NCBI RefSeq assembly: GCF_021735925.1
Contig: NZ_WMEA01000004.1
Span: 310,001-374,000 of the forward strand
Direction: 5' to 3'
DNA length: 64,000 nucleotides
Source: Loktanella sp. M215
Lineage (GTDB): Bacteria; Pseudomonadota; Alphaproteobacteria; Rhodobacterales; Rhodobacteraceae
A model generated the notes under the pieces. It had not been told where the DNA came from. It did no database searches and saw only the letters and a list, made by a program, of their open reading frames with translations. The first letter of the stretch is position 1. Each line of letters opens with the position of its first letter. The position numbers were made by a program, and so were the translations under genes. Positions 53,292 through 62,690 of the stretch are shown piece after piece.

Positions 53292-55448
53292 TTATTTCGT
53301 TAGCAAATCGTGACAGAGGCGAGTAAGCATGTCAGCCTTGAGTCGGCTAGACAAAGCGTCTTGGATCAGCAGATCGCGGGTGAGATGGGGATGAAATTTC
53401 TCGAATGACAAGATCGCGTCGCGTGGAATGATTTTGTCCATCTCCCCGTCAGCTAGCTTTTGCAAAACGGAGCGTAGATCCGCCTCGTCATGGGACAACT
53501 CTAAAAAGCCGTCATACGCTTGAACTTTGAAACCCTGCGACTGCAATGCTAGGGCTAAAGTAGTAGTCACAGCCGTGCCCGTTTGCGTTGCTACAATCCA
53601 AGCGCCAAGCGCTTGGTCGACAATCTTGGTCCGGTAAAACCCCAACCGTTTATATTCACGGCGCCCTTCCTCCAGAAGCTGGACCGCTGCAGTGTCCAGG
53701 TAGACAGGCACCGTGTCACCCGTCAGCACCGTGAACATCCGCGCAATGACGACATCATGGATATCGCCCGGATCACCTCCAAAGATTGGAACCGTCCCGC
53801 CAGGGGCAGGGGCCAATGAGATCACCTTGTCACGGTCGTCGACCTCGACGATCCGCCAACGTCGGCCTGAAAAGATAAGAAGCATCCCCGGTGCCAGAAC
53901 GTTGTCGACTGGTAACGTACCAATCTCTCGCCCGCCCGCGAGCAGGCGGTATTCTTCGGGTGTCGGGAAAACAGCGTAAAAAGAATAATGCTCCACGATC
54001 CGTTCACCTGCAGGACCAAGCAGCAGCAGCTCGTCGGCAGCTTGTTCTATCAGACCTGTATCAGGATTGCCCAAGGCCCGCAGCACAGCGCCGAAAGTCT
54101 GCGGGTCAACAACGCGGAATGGACCTTCGCGACACAGAACACGGAACAGGCGAGCCGCCGTGGCACCACCACGTTCGGCAATGATCGACAGAATCTGATG
54201 CACCAACGTAGACAAATGCAGGGCACTCGTCCTTGGAGGCTCACACCAGTTTTCAAGCAGCAGTTCAATCATGGCGATGGCTCGCACGAGTCTTAGCCGC
54301 AGGCGATCGCTGAGATCCGACGTTCCTTCGATCTTCGCTTCGATCGCGTATTGCCGCAGAATAGCCGGGACTCCCGCCCGCCGCCCCGATCGGCCGAGCC
54401 GCTGGCGTAGCGCCGACACCGTGAAGGGTGCGCCGATCTGAGCGACGCAGGCGATATCGCCAATGTCGATGCCTAATTCCAAAGTCGACGTGCAGACGGC
54501 GGTGGTCGGCAACTGGCCATTCTTCAAACGTATTTCGACAAAGCTGCGGTGTTCGCGCGACAGGCTTGCATGGTGAGGATAGAATTCCTGCGGGAGGGCC
54601 TGACGTTCGCACAGGTGTCGCAAGGCATCAGCATAAAATTCGACCTGTCCACGTGCTCCAGCGAAGACAAGGTTGTCGCTGCCGCGCAGACGGGTGAACA
54701 GCTCTTGAGCGACTTGGGCCTGCGCAGAGCTATCACCTTCTGCGCCGGTCGTGTAGCCTTTCAACTGCAGGCGCAGCTCCGACTCGCCGCCATCGGCCTC
54801 GATCAAATGTACAGAGTTCGGGTTGTCAGGCTGAAGATAAGCCCGCGCAAGGTTCAAATCACCCAAGGTCGCAGACAGACCGATCCGGCGTAGTCGCCTG
54901 CCGCGTGCGAGGTCCAGTCGAGTCAGCAAGGAACGCGTCTGAACGCCCCGTTCACTATCGAGCATCGTGTGCATTTCATCCAGCACTACGGCACGGGTGG
55001 CGGCGAATAGGCGCGGGATTTCGGCACCACGTCGCACAAATAGCGCCTCCAAAGATTCTGGCGTGATCAGTAGCACACCGCGCGGAGCCTTGATCGCGCG
55101 AGCTTTCGACGATTGGGCAATATCGCCATGCCATGGCGTCACTGGCAGTTCGGCCTCATCACAGATCATGGTAAGCCGTGCCGCCTGATCGGTAATCAGA
55201 GCCTTGAGCGGTCCAATATATAAGAGGTCGAACCCGCCGACATCAGAAGGCCGGTCGAACACGTCGGATAGCAAAGGCAGAAACGCCGCCTCAGTTTTAC
55301 CACCGGCCGTCGCAGCTGCGATGATGACGTCGGCGTCACGCCCCAGAATGGCATCCGCGGCGCGGACCTGGATGTCACGTAATTCGCGCCAACCCTGACC
55401 CCTGATCCATTTCTGAACCGGACGAGCAAGCCGGTCAAACGCAGTCAC
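53292..55448 (-). CDS. sngC: Lhr-like DEAD/DEAH helicase, Shango SngC-like
   Basis: A 718-residue superfamily 2 helicase. Motif I is AAATAGGKTEAA (Lys51), motif II VVLDEMHTM, motif III GLSATLGD, motif V CTSTLELGIDIGDI and motif VI RQRLGRSGRRAG. The C-terminal third (after about 400) is an Lhr/BrxHI-like extension. The start is a GTG overlapping the ATPase stop (GTGA). It is the third gene of a TerB-ATPase-helicase set that matches the Shango anti-phage system as I recall it; helicase action on phage or stalled DNA is the presumed role. Confidence 0.8.
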   Translation of the reverse strand: MTAFDRLARPVQKWIRGQGWRELRDIQVRAADAILGRDADVIIAAATAGGKTEAAFLPLLSDVFDRPSDVGGFDLLYIGPLKALITDQAARLTMICDEAELPVTPWHGDIAQSSKARAIKAPRGVLLITPESLEALFVRRGAEIPRLFAATRAVVLDEMHTMLDSERGVQTRSLLTRLDLARGRRLRRIGLSATLGDLNLARAYLQPDNPNSVHLIEADGGESELRLQLKGYTTGAEGDSSAQAQVAQELFTRLRGSDNLVFAGARGQVEFYADALRHLCERQALPQEFYPHHASLSREHRSFVEIRLKNGQLPTTAVCTSTLELGIDIGDIACVAQIGAPFTVSALRQRLGRSGRRAGVPAILRQYAIEAKIEGTSDLSDRLRLRLVRAIAMIELLLENWCEPPRTSALHLSTLVHQILSIIAERGGATAARLFRVLCREGPFRVVDPQTFGAVLRALGNPDTGLIEQAADELLLLGPAGERIVEHYSFYAVFPTPEEYRLLAGGREIGTLPVDNVLAPGMLLIFSGRRWRIVEVDDRDKVISLAPAPGGTVPIFGGDPGDIHDVVIARMFTVLTGDTVPVYLDTAAVQLLEEGRREYKRLGFYRTKIVDQALGAWIVATQTGTAVTTTLALALQSQGFKVQAYDGFLELSHDEADLRSVLQKLADGEMDKIIPRDAILSFEKFHPHLTRDLLIQDALSSRLKADMLTRLCHDLLTK

Positions 55449-56755
55449 AGTTTGAAGCTAGCCAAATCATCGTCGGCAGCAGGAGCCGATGACGCACCGG
55501 TTGCAGCGTCGATATCGCTCATATCGTCACCGGTTTCGGGGGCGACCTCAATTCTTGCAATCAGATCGTGCCAGTCTGTGCCGGGGTTCTGTTGAAGCAC
55601 AGCCAGCAGGTTAACGAAGGCCGTGACGGTGTTGCGCGGCGTCCGAAAATACGCCTCACCGATCCGGTCCTGACAGTGGACCATGAAAGCTGTCAGCGCC
55701 TCATCTGGGACAGGGTTGTCTGGCTGCATGACAAGGCGGACATTGGTCAGCAGCACGAAAAGGTCTTCGGGGGTCAGACTGACCAATCTCAGTACCGGAC
55801 CTGAAAGGTCTACAAGGCCGCCTTGTGCGAAAGTATTTTCAGCAAGTCGCGATTGCAAAGCCTCGTAGCTGTAAAGCCCACGCCGCGTATGCATCAGGAA
55901 TTCTGGCGTGCCGCCGAGTAAAAAGCCCAAGTGCGCTGCGGACCCCTGAAGGACATCGTTGAGGATGCGCAGGATCTGTTCGTAGTTGGCATTGCGTGCT
56001 TGCGATGACGTCAGTTTGAACAGGTTAACCATCTCGTCCAGACCGACAAGCAAGCCCTTGTATCCTGCGGCACGAACAAACTCGGCCATCAGCTTTAGGT
56101 GGTCGTAAACATTCGCGTCATCGACGGTTCCGCGGACGCCGAGTGCCTTGCGCGCATCAGTCCGGGTGGCAAATTCACCTCGCAGCCAGCGCAGTGCCGA
56201 AGATTTTAGTTCCTCATCATCGGTCTCGTGCCCTTCCCAATAGCGCCGGACAACTTCTGAAAATTCAAATCCGCCCGTCAACTCTTCGAAGTGGGCCAAG
56301 CGCTCTCGAATGACGTTGCCGGTCTGCACGCCCCGTGCCTCGGCGTCCTGCGCGGCCTGGCCGACAAACCGTTCAACCACACTGGCCATCGCGCCCCCAT
56401 CGGGTTTTGTCCGTGTTGACAGATTTCGAGCCATTTCAGCGTAAAGGCCTCGGGCCTGACCGCCTGTTGCATGAAGGCGGCGGTCGGGCGCAAGATCGGC
56501 AAACATCACGACAAGCCCCTTTTCCAGCGCGATCAGCCGGACAAGGTTCATGAAAAATGTCTTTCCGGACCCATATTCCCCAATTACGAAGCGGATCGCC
56601 GCACCCCCGTCTGCGATCCGTTCTACATCGCGAACCATTTCTTCGATCTCTCTGGCCCGACCAACCTGGATGTGCCGCAAACCCTGTTTGGGAACGACAC
56701 CCGCCCGCAAGGCCTGAACGATGGCATCGCGCTCGCGAGGTTTCAGTTGGGACAT
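55445..56755 (-). CDS. sngB: DUF2791/BrxD-like P-loop ATPase, Shango SngB-like
   Basis: A 436-residue AAA-type ATPase of the DUF2791 (BREX BrxD) family. Walker A is GEYGSGKT (59-66), Walker B GLLVGLDEM (Asp240-Glu241 region), and a likely arginine finger or sensor lies in TRRGLYSYEALQSRLAENTF. The last 35 residues are an acidic low-complexity tail. It overlaps the TerB gene upstream by 13 bases and the helicase downstream by 4, so the three are made together. BrxD-type ATPases pair with Lhr-like helicases in several defence systems, where they probably load or gate the helicase. Confidence 0.8.
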   Translation of the reverse strand: MSQLKPRERDAIVQALRAGVVPKQGLRHIQVGRAREIEEMVRDVERIADGGAAIRFVIGEYGSGKTFFMNLVRLIALEKGLVVMFADLAPDRRLHATGGQARGLYAEMARNLSTRTKPDGGAMASVVERFVGQAAQDAEARGVQTGNVIRERLAHFEELTGGFEFSEVVRRYWEGHETDDEELKSSALRWLRGEFATRTDARKALGVRGTVDDANVYDHLKLMAEFVRAAGYKGLLVGLDEMVNLFKLTSSQARNANYEQILRILNDVLQGSAAHLGFLLGGTPEFLMHTRRGLYSYEALQSRLAENTFAQGGLVDLSGPVLRLVSLTPEDLFVLLTNVRLVMQPDNPVPDEALTAFMVHCQDRIGEAYFRTPRNTVTAFVNLLAVLQQNPGTDWHDLIARIEVAPETGDDMSDIDAATGASSAPAADDDLASFKL

Positions 56756-59310
56756 GGGCTTTTCTCCATTTGCGTGCGCAGGGTGGCTGCGATCTGTGGT
56801 TCGATGTCATAGCCGTCATAAGCGTCGATCAGCGCCTCGTCATATGTGTCGAATGCCCATTCGTTGATTGTCTCCAAAACACCCGCCGACATGAGCCCTT
56901 CGGCACGACAAAGTCCGTCGAAAGTCTCCGCGTCCAAATGATCTTGTGTCAGCAACAGGCGCACGATCCGCGTGTGTGCCGGATCAAGACCAAGGATCGA
57001 AACTGCCGACGGACTCGAGTCCTCCGTTTCCGCATTGACCACTGACAGCGTGCTGGCGTCGTCTTGAAAAATCGAACCCAGAACTGCGGACACTCGCGCT
57101 GTATCGGTGCGGATCGCGGCAACCCGGTCAAGATTGAGGGGCGCCGGACCAAAGCGCACAGGCCCTGTCGGGATCACTTCTCCGGAAGCACCGGGGCGCG
57201 CTGCGCGGACCGCAACTGGATCGGCCGCCTCGCCTGCGTGCAAGTCTGAATAGACAAGTCCCGCGTCAATACCGAGAGCGCGATAGGCCTTTTCTAGGCT
57301 TGCGACCTCATCGGGCGAGACCTCTCCGTCCGAATGCGCAGCTGCCACCAGAGCCGCGCGAAAGGTATCGGCTTCTGCTGGCGATGCCTCTTTCAAACGC
57401 TTACGTAGCATCGCCAAGTCAAGCGGGACGGAAAGGAACCACATCAGATTGGCCATCAGATGACGGCGCTCGTTGTCGGTCGCTAGAACTTCAGATTCGA
57501 CCTGTGCGATCAGGGCGGTTCGCTCTGACTCGGCAATCCGACCGTCCGCTTGCGCGACATGAGCCCCCAGAGCAATCCGCAACATCGCCGCGACATATGG
57601 GGGTGAAACAGTCTCAGGCTCGTCTGTTTCTTGTCCCAGATCGAAAAGGACCACTGGTTCTTTCGGTTTGGGAAGACGAAGTGCAAACCGGGGGTCCGGG
57701 GCCATACCAATTCCGATCCGGATCAGCATGTCAGATACGTCGCACAGGTCGCGTTTACCCGGCTTATCTGGCCGCGCGCCAGTGACCCGTTCGATTGCGT
57801 CAAGCACTGGAACCAAGCTACCATTTGCGATGATACTTTGCGCCCACTCCATCAGATCATCGCGCGCCGGGCAGGGAAACTGCGACCGTATAGCGGCAGG
57901 CAACATCAAATGGGCACGCAGCGTATCGGCCGCCGACTCGTCACGTCCCAATAATCGACTGTAGGCATCTAGCGAGTTCATGGCTTCGTCAGCAATTTCT
58001 TGCGCAATTTCAATCGGTTTGCGGAGGCCCGAGACGTCAAGTACCCGGCTCCCGTCCACTTCTGGAGTCAGGTCTGCTGTGAATTCACCTGAGGCTGCCT
58101 GGTACGTAGCTGACAGCGTCTTGCGAGGCTTTGTCACTTTCAGCCCGTCGGGAAAGCGGTCTTTGAAAAGCTGTGTGAACATGGCTTCAAATGCCGTAGA
58201 TGCCCGTCGCGCCGGAGTCCGCAAAATTTTCTCAGGATGGCACAGGAACCACGCAAGCAGCCAATCGGCGGACAGGGCTTCACCGCGTGCGATACGTACA
58301 CCCAGGCCAATCGCCAAAGGCAAGGGGACGTCCCAGCCATTGCGGTCTACGGTAAGAGGATCCTCTGGCACAGGATCTAACTTGACCATGGCGACCGCCA
58401 CAAAGTCGCCAAGATACCGTTGTGCTGAATGGTTGTCTGCGAAAAGCGCTTTCAGACGCAGTACCTCGTCAAGAATAATGCGCCGTTCCGCCGGGGTCGG
58501 ATCGTCTGCGACGAAACGGCGTTCCAATCCGTAGAAATAGAGGAACATGTATCCAGCATCGACACTGGGGTCTCGCCGCCCGCCCGCTAGCCAGTCCAGA
58601 TAGGTCGCGCGGTGGGATGGCCCGATATCAGCATAGCCGGGCCAGTATGGCATCCGCGCGGCAGAGTAGGTGCCTGCGCGGCTAACTGGCAGAGAGGGGT
58701 CAATATAGGCTCTACACGATTCCTCAAACCCGCGACCAGAAACCCGTGGGGCCACACCGATATAAAGCATTCCACCTATGCCCCTACCCGCAACTTCGGC
58801 GCTATCGTCAGGACCAATCCAGCCCCGCTGGCGTGGAACGGCTGGGGATTTGGCTGGCGGAGCGATTTTGACGGGCATCGGCGGAGCCGCAGGTTTTGGC
58901 CACTGGTGCGCTTGTGACGCTCCCGGCAGCTCTACTAATGGAAGGGCTGGAGGCTTTGATGATAGGGCAGGGGGTACAGGCGCGTTTGTTGTGAGACCGG
59001 ATCCAGCACGCATCAGCGGTTTTACGAGGGGTTCATGTCTGTCAGCCGAAGAAACAACCTGAGGTGATGTGCCAGCATTGCCAACCACACGCCGCCCAAT
59101 CCTCCGTTCATTCCACCATGTCAAAAGAATCGGAACGACCAAAACTATTACGGCCTGTAAGAGCAGGCTAAATCCAGACAGTGGACCAATAATTAGTAAA
59201 CCAGCAATCAAGACACCAAGCAGATAGACCACCACGATCCGCAGACACCTGAAGAGAAACAAAAAGAACCTGCGGATCGGCCTGACCCCTTTATGGTTTA
59301 ATACGGTCAT
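56743..59310 (-). CDS. sngA: Membrane-anchored TerB-domain protein, Shango SngA-like
   Basis: An 855-residue protein. Two hydrophobic helices at about 20-62 anchor it. A Pro/Ala-rich linker follows (70-165), then a TerB_N-like domain (about 170-330; FEESCRAYIDPSLPVSRAGT, YWPGYADIGPSHRATYLDWL), a middle region, a TerB helical domain (about 575-700; MLRIALGAHVAQADGRIAES, HSDGEVSPDEVASLEKAYRA) and a TerB_C-like end. The paired acidic DGxIxxxE motifs are the TerB metal-binding type. It is the first gene of the Shango-like operon. Membrane anchoring would place the system at the cell envelope. Confidence 0.78.
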   Translation of the reverse strand: MTVLNHKGVRPIRRFFLFLFRCLRIVVVYLLGVLIAGLLIIGPLSGFSLLLQAVIVLVVPILLTWWNERRIGRRVVGNAGTSPQVVSSADRHEPLVKPLMRAGSGLTTNAPVPPALSSKPPALPLVELPGASQAHQWPKPAAPPMPVKIAPPAKSPAVPRQRGWIGPDDSAEVAGRGIGGMLYIGVAPRVSGRGFEESCRAYIDPSLPVSRAGTYSAARMPYWPGYADIGPSHRATYLDWLAGGRRDPSVDAGYMFLYFYGLERRFVADDPTPAERRIILDEVLRLKALFADNHSAQRYLGDFVAVAMVKLDPVPEDPLTVDRNGWDVPLPLAIGLGVRIARGEALSADWLLAWFLCHPEKILRTPARRASTAFEAMFTQLFKDRFPDGLKVTKPRKTLSATYQAASGEFTADLTPEVDGSRVLDVSGLRKPIEIAQEIADEAMNSLDAYSRLLGRDESAADTLRAHLMLPAAIRSQFPCPARDDLMEWAQSIIANGSLVPVLDAIERVTGARPDKPGKRDLCDVSDMLIRIGIGMAPDPRFALRLPKPKEPVVLFDLGQETDEPETVSPPYVAAMLRIALGAHVAQADGRIAESERTALIAQVESEVLATDNERRHLMANLMWFLSVPLDLAMLRKRLKEASPAEADTFRAALVAAAHSDGEVSPDEVASLEKAYRALGIDAGLVYSDLHAGEAADPVAVRAARPGASGEVIPTGPVRFGPAPLNLDRVAAIRTDTARVSAVLGSIFQDDASTLSVVNAETEDSSPSAVSILGLDPAHTRIVRLLLTQDHLDAETFDGLCRAEGLMSAGVLETINEWAFDTYDEALIDAYDGYDIEPQIAATLRTQMEKSPCPN

Positions 59311-59359
59311 TCACCAGCGACCCTAACGACAGTCCACCAATCCTGCGAAGATAGAAATG

Positions 59360-59575
59360 CTACTGAAGCCGCTCGGCAATCCACATCTTGATCAGCGCCT
59401 GACGGGTGATACCAAGCTTTTGAGCCTGTCGGTCCAGCCCGGTAACAACCCAGGTTGGAAAATCCACGTTGACGCGCTTCGCTTCAACATTGAGCCTACG
59501 GGCTTTTGACCAATCGACACTGGCGGACATATCTTCTCCCGCATCGAAACGTTCGTCGAATTCAGTCGATTTCAT
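59360..59575 (-). CDS. brnA: BrnA-like antitoxin
   Basis: A 71-residue ribbon-helix-helix protein. After a polar N-terminus (binding to toxin in this family) the RHH part is EAKRVNVDFPTWVVTGLDRQ, then AQKLGITRQALIKMWIAERL. In BrnTA pairs the antitoxin neutralises the toxin and represses the shared promoter. The order is toxin first, antitoxin second, with a 14-base overlap, as usual for BrnTA. It lies between the Shango-like operon and the RloB/AAA pair. Confidence 0.8.
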   Translation of the reverse strand: MKSTEFDERFDAGEDMSASVDWSKARRLNVEAKRVNVDFPTWVVTGLDRQAQKLGITRQALIKMWIAERLQ

Positions 59576-59825
59576 AGTAGTCGATCTCCTGCTTGCGGGC
59601 GCGCCGGACTGAAATGATCCGCACGCGGCTGCTCCGGTATGTATAAATCGCCGTCCAATGCCTGGCCCCGATCAAGCCGACTGCCAAAAAGCGCTGCTCG
59701 TCGGTGACGTTCGCAGGGGCCTCGATAAGATATGGATCGTCCCACAGGGCCTGAGCCTCATCAAAATCAATCCCGTGTTTCTCACGGTTCGCAGCGCTTT
59801 TGTCGGGGTCATACTCGAACTTCAT
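59562..59825 (-). CDS. brnT: BrnT-family toxin
   Basis: An 87-residue RelE-fold RNase-type toxin: MKFEYDPDKSAANREKHGID, FDEAQALWDDPYLIEAP and the C-terminal block HWTAIYTYRSSRVRIISVRR, ARKQEIDYYEID. The invariant pattern R-x-x-x-x-R-I-I-S-x-R-x-A is present. The start at 59825 gives the family N-terminus; an in-frame ATG at 59948 adds unrelated residues. It stops growth when free of BrnA. The promoter side is very AT-rich. Confidence 0.85.
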   Translation of the reverse strand: MKFEYDPDKSAANREKHGIDFDEAQALWDDPYLIEAPANVTDEQRFLAVGLIGARHWTAIYTYRSSRVRIISVRRARKQEIDYYEID

Positions 59826-59839
59826 AAACAGAATATAAC

Positions 59840-59870
59840 GCAAAAAAGTATAATTACTATATCTTTTCAT
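59840..59870 (-). promoter_or_regulatory. AT-rich promoter/operator of brnTA
   Basis: The minus strand just upstream of brnT contains the near-palindrome AGTAATTATACT within a stretch of about 30 AT-rich bases, standing out from G+C-rich surroundings. Position and symmetry suggest the BrnA/BrnT-controlled promoter. Exact -35 and -10 boxes cannot be fixed by eye. Confidence 0.4.
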
Positions 59871-60050
59871 GTACCTTCTGCGGGGAAAATCTGCGAAGTG
59901 ATCAGCATACCCCGGTTTGCGGACAAGGACACAGGGCACGAAGGCCACAAAATCGGCTTAGGGCATCGCACATACTGTTTTCTCCAAATGAGGGCATGTC
60001 TGATATTCATTTTCGTAACGCTTTGGCCTAACCCGGATTTTGTGCCCGGA

Positions 60051-60611
60051 TCACGGTACCCGCACGAGGCCGAGCACGATCAACAAGGCCATAAGCGGGG
60101 CCTCGACGCCCGCGGCGCGCAACACATGGTTATGTGTGAGCACCTTCTGGAGATCGGAAGAAGACATGTTCTTACGATAGCCATCCCAGACAGCTTGGAG
60201 CGCCTCCATCGCACGACCAGCCGGGGGATCAGCGCGCTCATGGCCCTCGAAATGGCGGAGCAGCAGGCCTTCGTGATCTGGGCGCTGCCAGATGGCGATG
60301 AAACCCTCCCGGCGCAGCAGATCTTCGGCGCGGTTCGCATGGTCGGGCATCTGGCCGCGCAGATCGGCATCCAACATGATCACCTTGGCGACGCAGGCGG
60401 CCTTGGCCTGCTCCCTGCGGAAGCCCTCAATGGCCCGGTTCGCCAGCCTAAAAGGGTTTCCGCCACCCCGGAGGTTCTGGGTGACCATGAAAAACCTCTT
60501 GTCCTGCGCATCGGCAAGCTTCTGCAACAGGACGCCGTATGACTGCTCGCTTTCGCCTTCACAGGCCAAAAATATCCGGGATCTCTGCGGGATGCCGCGC
60601 CGCTGTCTCAT
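60051..60611 (-). CDS. RloB-like (Toprim-type) protein
   Basis: A 186-residue protein of the RloB family. The Toprim-like glutamate is in RIFLACEGESEQSYGVLLQK and the D-x-D motif in KVIMLDADLRGQ, both expected of a metal-dependent nuclease or topoisomerase-type site. EGHERADPPAGRAME and AVWDGYRKNM follow. It is translated from a start that overlaps the stop of the AAA ATPase gene (ATGA), so the two act as a pair. Toprim proteins linked to SMC/AAA ATPases are frequent defence effectors (OLD, Gabija, PARIS). Confidence 0.75.
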   Translation of the reverse strand: MRQRRGIPQRSRIFLACEGESEQSYGVLLQKLADAQDKRFFMVTQNLRGGGNPFRLANRAIEGFRREQAKAACVAKVIMLDADLRGQMPDHANRAEDLLRREGFIAIWQRPDHEGLLLRHFEGHERADPPAGRAMEALQAVWDGYRKNMSSSDLQKVLTHNHVLRAAGVEAPLMALLIVLGLVRVP

Positions 60612-61819
60612 CCGATGCTGGGCACGCCGCCGTAAACGCCTCCCAAATACTTCTGAAGGATGTTGTCGTCACGGCGAATGCCTTGGATATCGGCCAAGCG
60701 ATAGACTTCGGTCGCACCGGACGGAGACTTCTCACAAATGACCACCTCCTCCTTGAGAAGGTCATCAAGCAAGGAAACAGCGTGGCAACTCATCCAAAGC
60801 TGGGCACCGTGGGGATTGCGGTCAGGATCAAAAAACCAGCGCAGGATTTCCGGCAGGATCGCGGGATGAATTGCGACATCTAGCTCATCCACCAATGCTA
60901 TGCCGCCCAATGCCAGCGCCCGGTGGAGGAGGGGGTAGATCTTGAAGAACTGCTGCGTGCCGTGACTTTCGATGAGCAGCGGCAAGGCACCGTCTAACCC
61001 GGCATGAACGAAGCGCGCCACCGGCCCGCCATTCTCGGCGACGATATGAACTTGGTCGACGCCCAGATCTATTCGTCGGATGTCCCTATTCAGGTCCAAG
61101 AGCAGCAGGTCATTTCGCGCGTATTGCTTAAGCAGATCACTGTCCGATTGTTCGAAGCGGGTCAGAAGAATGTTGGAATCGATCGCATTCGCAGAGCGGA
61201 TAAAATTCAGGGCCAGCGCGTTGTTGAGCTGTCCCAGTGTAGAGATGACGCTGGCATCGGGACGGAGGATCGACTTTAAAACCGACAACTCCTTGGAAGT
61301 AGCTACCCACTTCGCAGCCTTAACTTCCCCGTCCTCATTCCGCTCGAATATACGAGACATGCGGGCAGTCGCGGACGGCCTGTAGTACAGGCTTTCCAAA
61401 ATGACGCGGTCTCCCTCGGTGTCTCGTGATGAAAGCTCAAGGGTGTAGACGTAGGGACATGTTTTCGACAAATCTCCCGTCATCATCCCATCGAGTCCGG
61501 CGAATGTAAGCGAAAGACGCGTAATCTTTCCAATCATCTCCTTGGTTTCGAATTTCTGGTAGAGAAGGGCGTTCCCGGCCTGCTGTTGAAAGCTCGACTG
61601 TATGAACCAGGCCGCGAACGCCACTGCCCGTAGGACGTTCGACTTGCCTGAGGCATTGGCCCCGTAGATCGCCACGACCGATGGCGCCCTCAGATCGGAT
61701 CCATCGTGGATCGGAACCAAGCGGCCAGGTTCATCGGGTACCTTGCGGCCGACGGTGAGATCAATGACCTGCCGCTCGCGGACGGAAAAGAAGTTCTCGA
61801 TCTCTATGCGGTACAACAT
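60608..61819 (-). CDS. AAA15/AAA21-type ATPase, partner of RloB-like protein
   Basis: A 403-residue SMC/ABC-like ATPase of the RloA/AbiLi kind. It begins MLYRIEIENFFSVRERQVID, Walker A is YGANASGKSN (53-61), a long helical insertion follows (about 75-270), then the signature-like region and Walker B GGIALVDELDVAIHP, and a switch His in WMSCHAVSLL. Such ATPases hold a toxic nuclease partner until infection. It is first in a two-gene operon with the RloB-like gene. It resembles PARIS AriA in architecture, but the partner is RloB-type rather than DUF4435. Confidence 0.8.
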   Translation of the reverse strand: MLYRIEIENFFSVRERQVIDLTVGRKVPDEPGRLVPIHDGSDLRAPSVVAIYGANASGKSNVLRAVAFAAWFIQSSFQQQAGNALLYQKFETKEMIGKITRLSLTFAGLDGMMTGDLSKTCPYVYTLELSSRDTEGDRVILESLYYRPSATARMSRIFERNEDGEVKAAKWVATSKELSVLKSILRPDASVISTLGQLNNALALNFIRSANAIDSNILLTRFEQSDSDLLKQYARNDLLLLDLNRDIRRIDLGVDQVHIVAENGGPVARFVHAGLDGALPLLIESHGTQQFFKIYPLLHRALALGGIALVDELDVAIHPAILPEILRWFFDPDRNPHGAQLWMSCHAVSLLDDLLKEEVVICEKSPSGATEVYRLADIQGIRRDDNILQKYLGGVYGGVPSIG

Positions 61820-62201
61820 GCAGTCCCTCTGTGCCGTAACCTACAAGGCGAAAAGCATTTTTCAACGAAATTCTGGCAAAAGCGCGTTTTGAAATTTACA
61901 AAATGGTTCCATTCAGCAGGCAGACTTATGGAGCACGATCGGATAGTCCTCAGATTCATTCGAATTCTCGATGAGAGCACATGAGGCCATGGCGCAGTCG
62001 GCAGCGATTTCCGCGAAGATCGGACTTTTGATAATTCTGAATGTGGCGGTGCCACGGTTTGAGAATTGTATATTACATAATTCTCATTATGCGATATGTC
62101 AGTAATTCTGACCCAAATGGCGCTGCTACCTAGAATTTATCCGTTTCGGTGCCGTACCTAGAACGCTCGTTGCGATTTGCCTCTGAGCGATTGCCGTCTG
62201 G
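61820..62201. other. Intergenic region downstream of rpsU
   Basis: About 380 bases between the AAA ATPase gene start and rpsU stop; both are on the minus strand. I see short AT-rich stretches (around 61865-61930 and 62065-62100) that may include the promoter of the ATPase gene. No gene or clear terminator hairpin was found. Confidence 0.4.
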
Positions 62202-62408
62202 TTACAACAGGCCTTCGCGCTCCGCCTTCTTGCGTGCCAGCTTACGCTGCCGGCGGATGGACTCCGCTTTCTCACGTGCCTTACAAACGGACGGTTTCTC
62301 AAAATGTTGCTTCAGCTTCATCGCGCGGAACACGCCTTCGCCTTGCAGCTTCTTTTTGAGGACGCGCAGCGCCTGATCGACGTTATTATCGCGGACACTA
62401 ACAAGCAT
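62202..62408 (-). CDS. rpsU: 30S ribosomal protein S21
   Basis: Small basic ribosomal protein, 68 residues from the ATG at 62408: [40 protein letters not shown] and a basic C-tail ending REGLL. This is the alphaproteobacterial form. A GTG four codons upstream (62420) is possible but lengthens the conserved N-terminus. It is a single-gene unit. Confidence 0.93.
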   Translation of the reverse strand: MLVSVRDNNVDQALRVLKKKLQGEGVFRAMKLKQHFEKPSVCKAREKAESIRRQRKLARKKAEREGLL

Positions 62409-62690
62409 GTGGAGCTTCACAATCTTGGAAATTACAGCGGCAACAATATAAAACGTTTGACTTTAAGCAAGTCCGCATTGAGGACGTTGATATTTTGAGG
62501 CAGCGATGACAGTTGAGACAAGGTTAATGTGGCATTGATGCAGATCTGTTGCCAGCGTCAAATCTGCTCCTGACTGAGAGGCCGGTCGGAAACTTAAAAA
62601 TGCCACTACAGCGGAAAGATTGGCGGCGCCGCGCGGCGTTGGGTCAGCGAAACTCATTTTATATACAAATCAGAGATATCCAGCCACTTT
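62409..62690. other. Upstream region of rpsU
   Basis: About 280 bases containing the rpsU promoter and leader and the region after the response regulator stop. AT-rich around 62430-62470. No coding frame or structured RNA could be supported. Confidence 0.4.
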
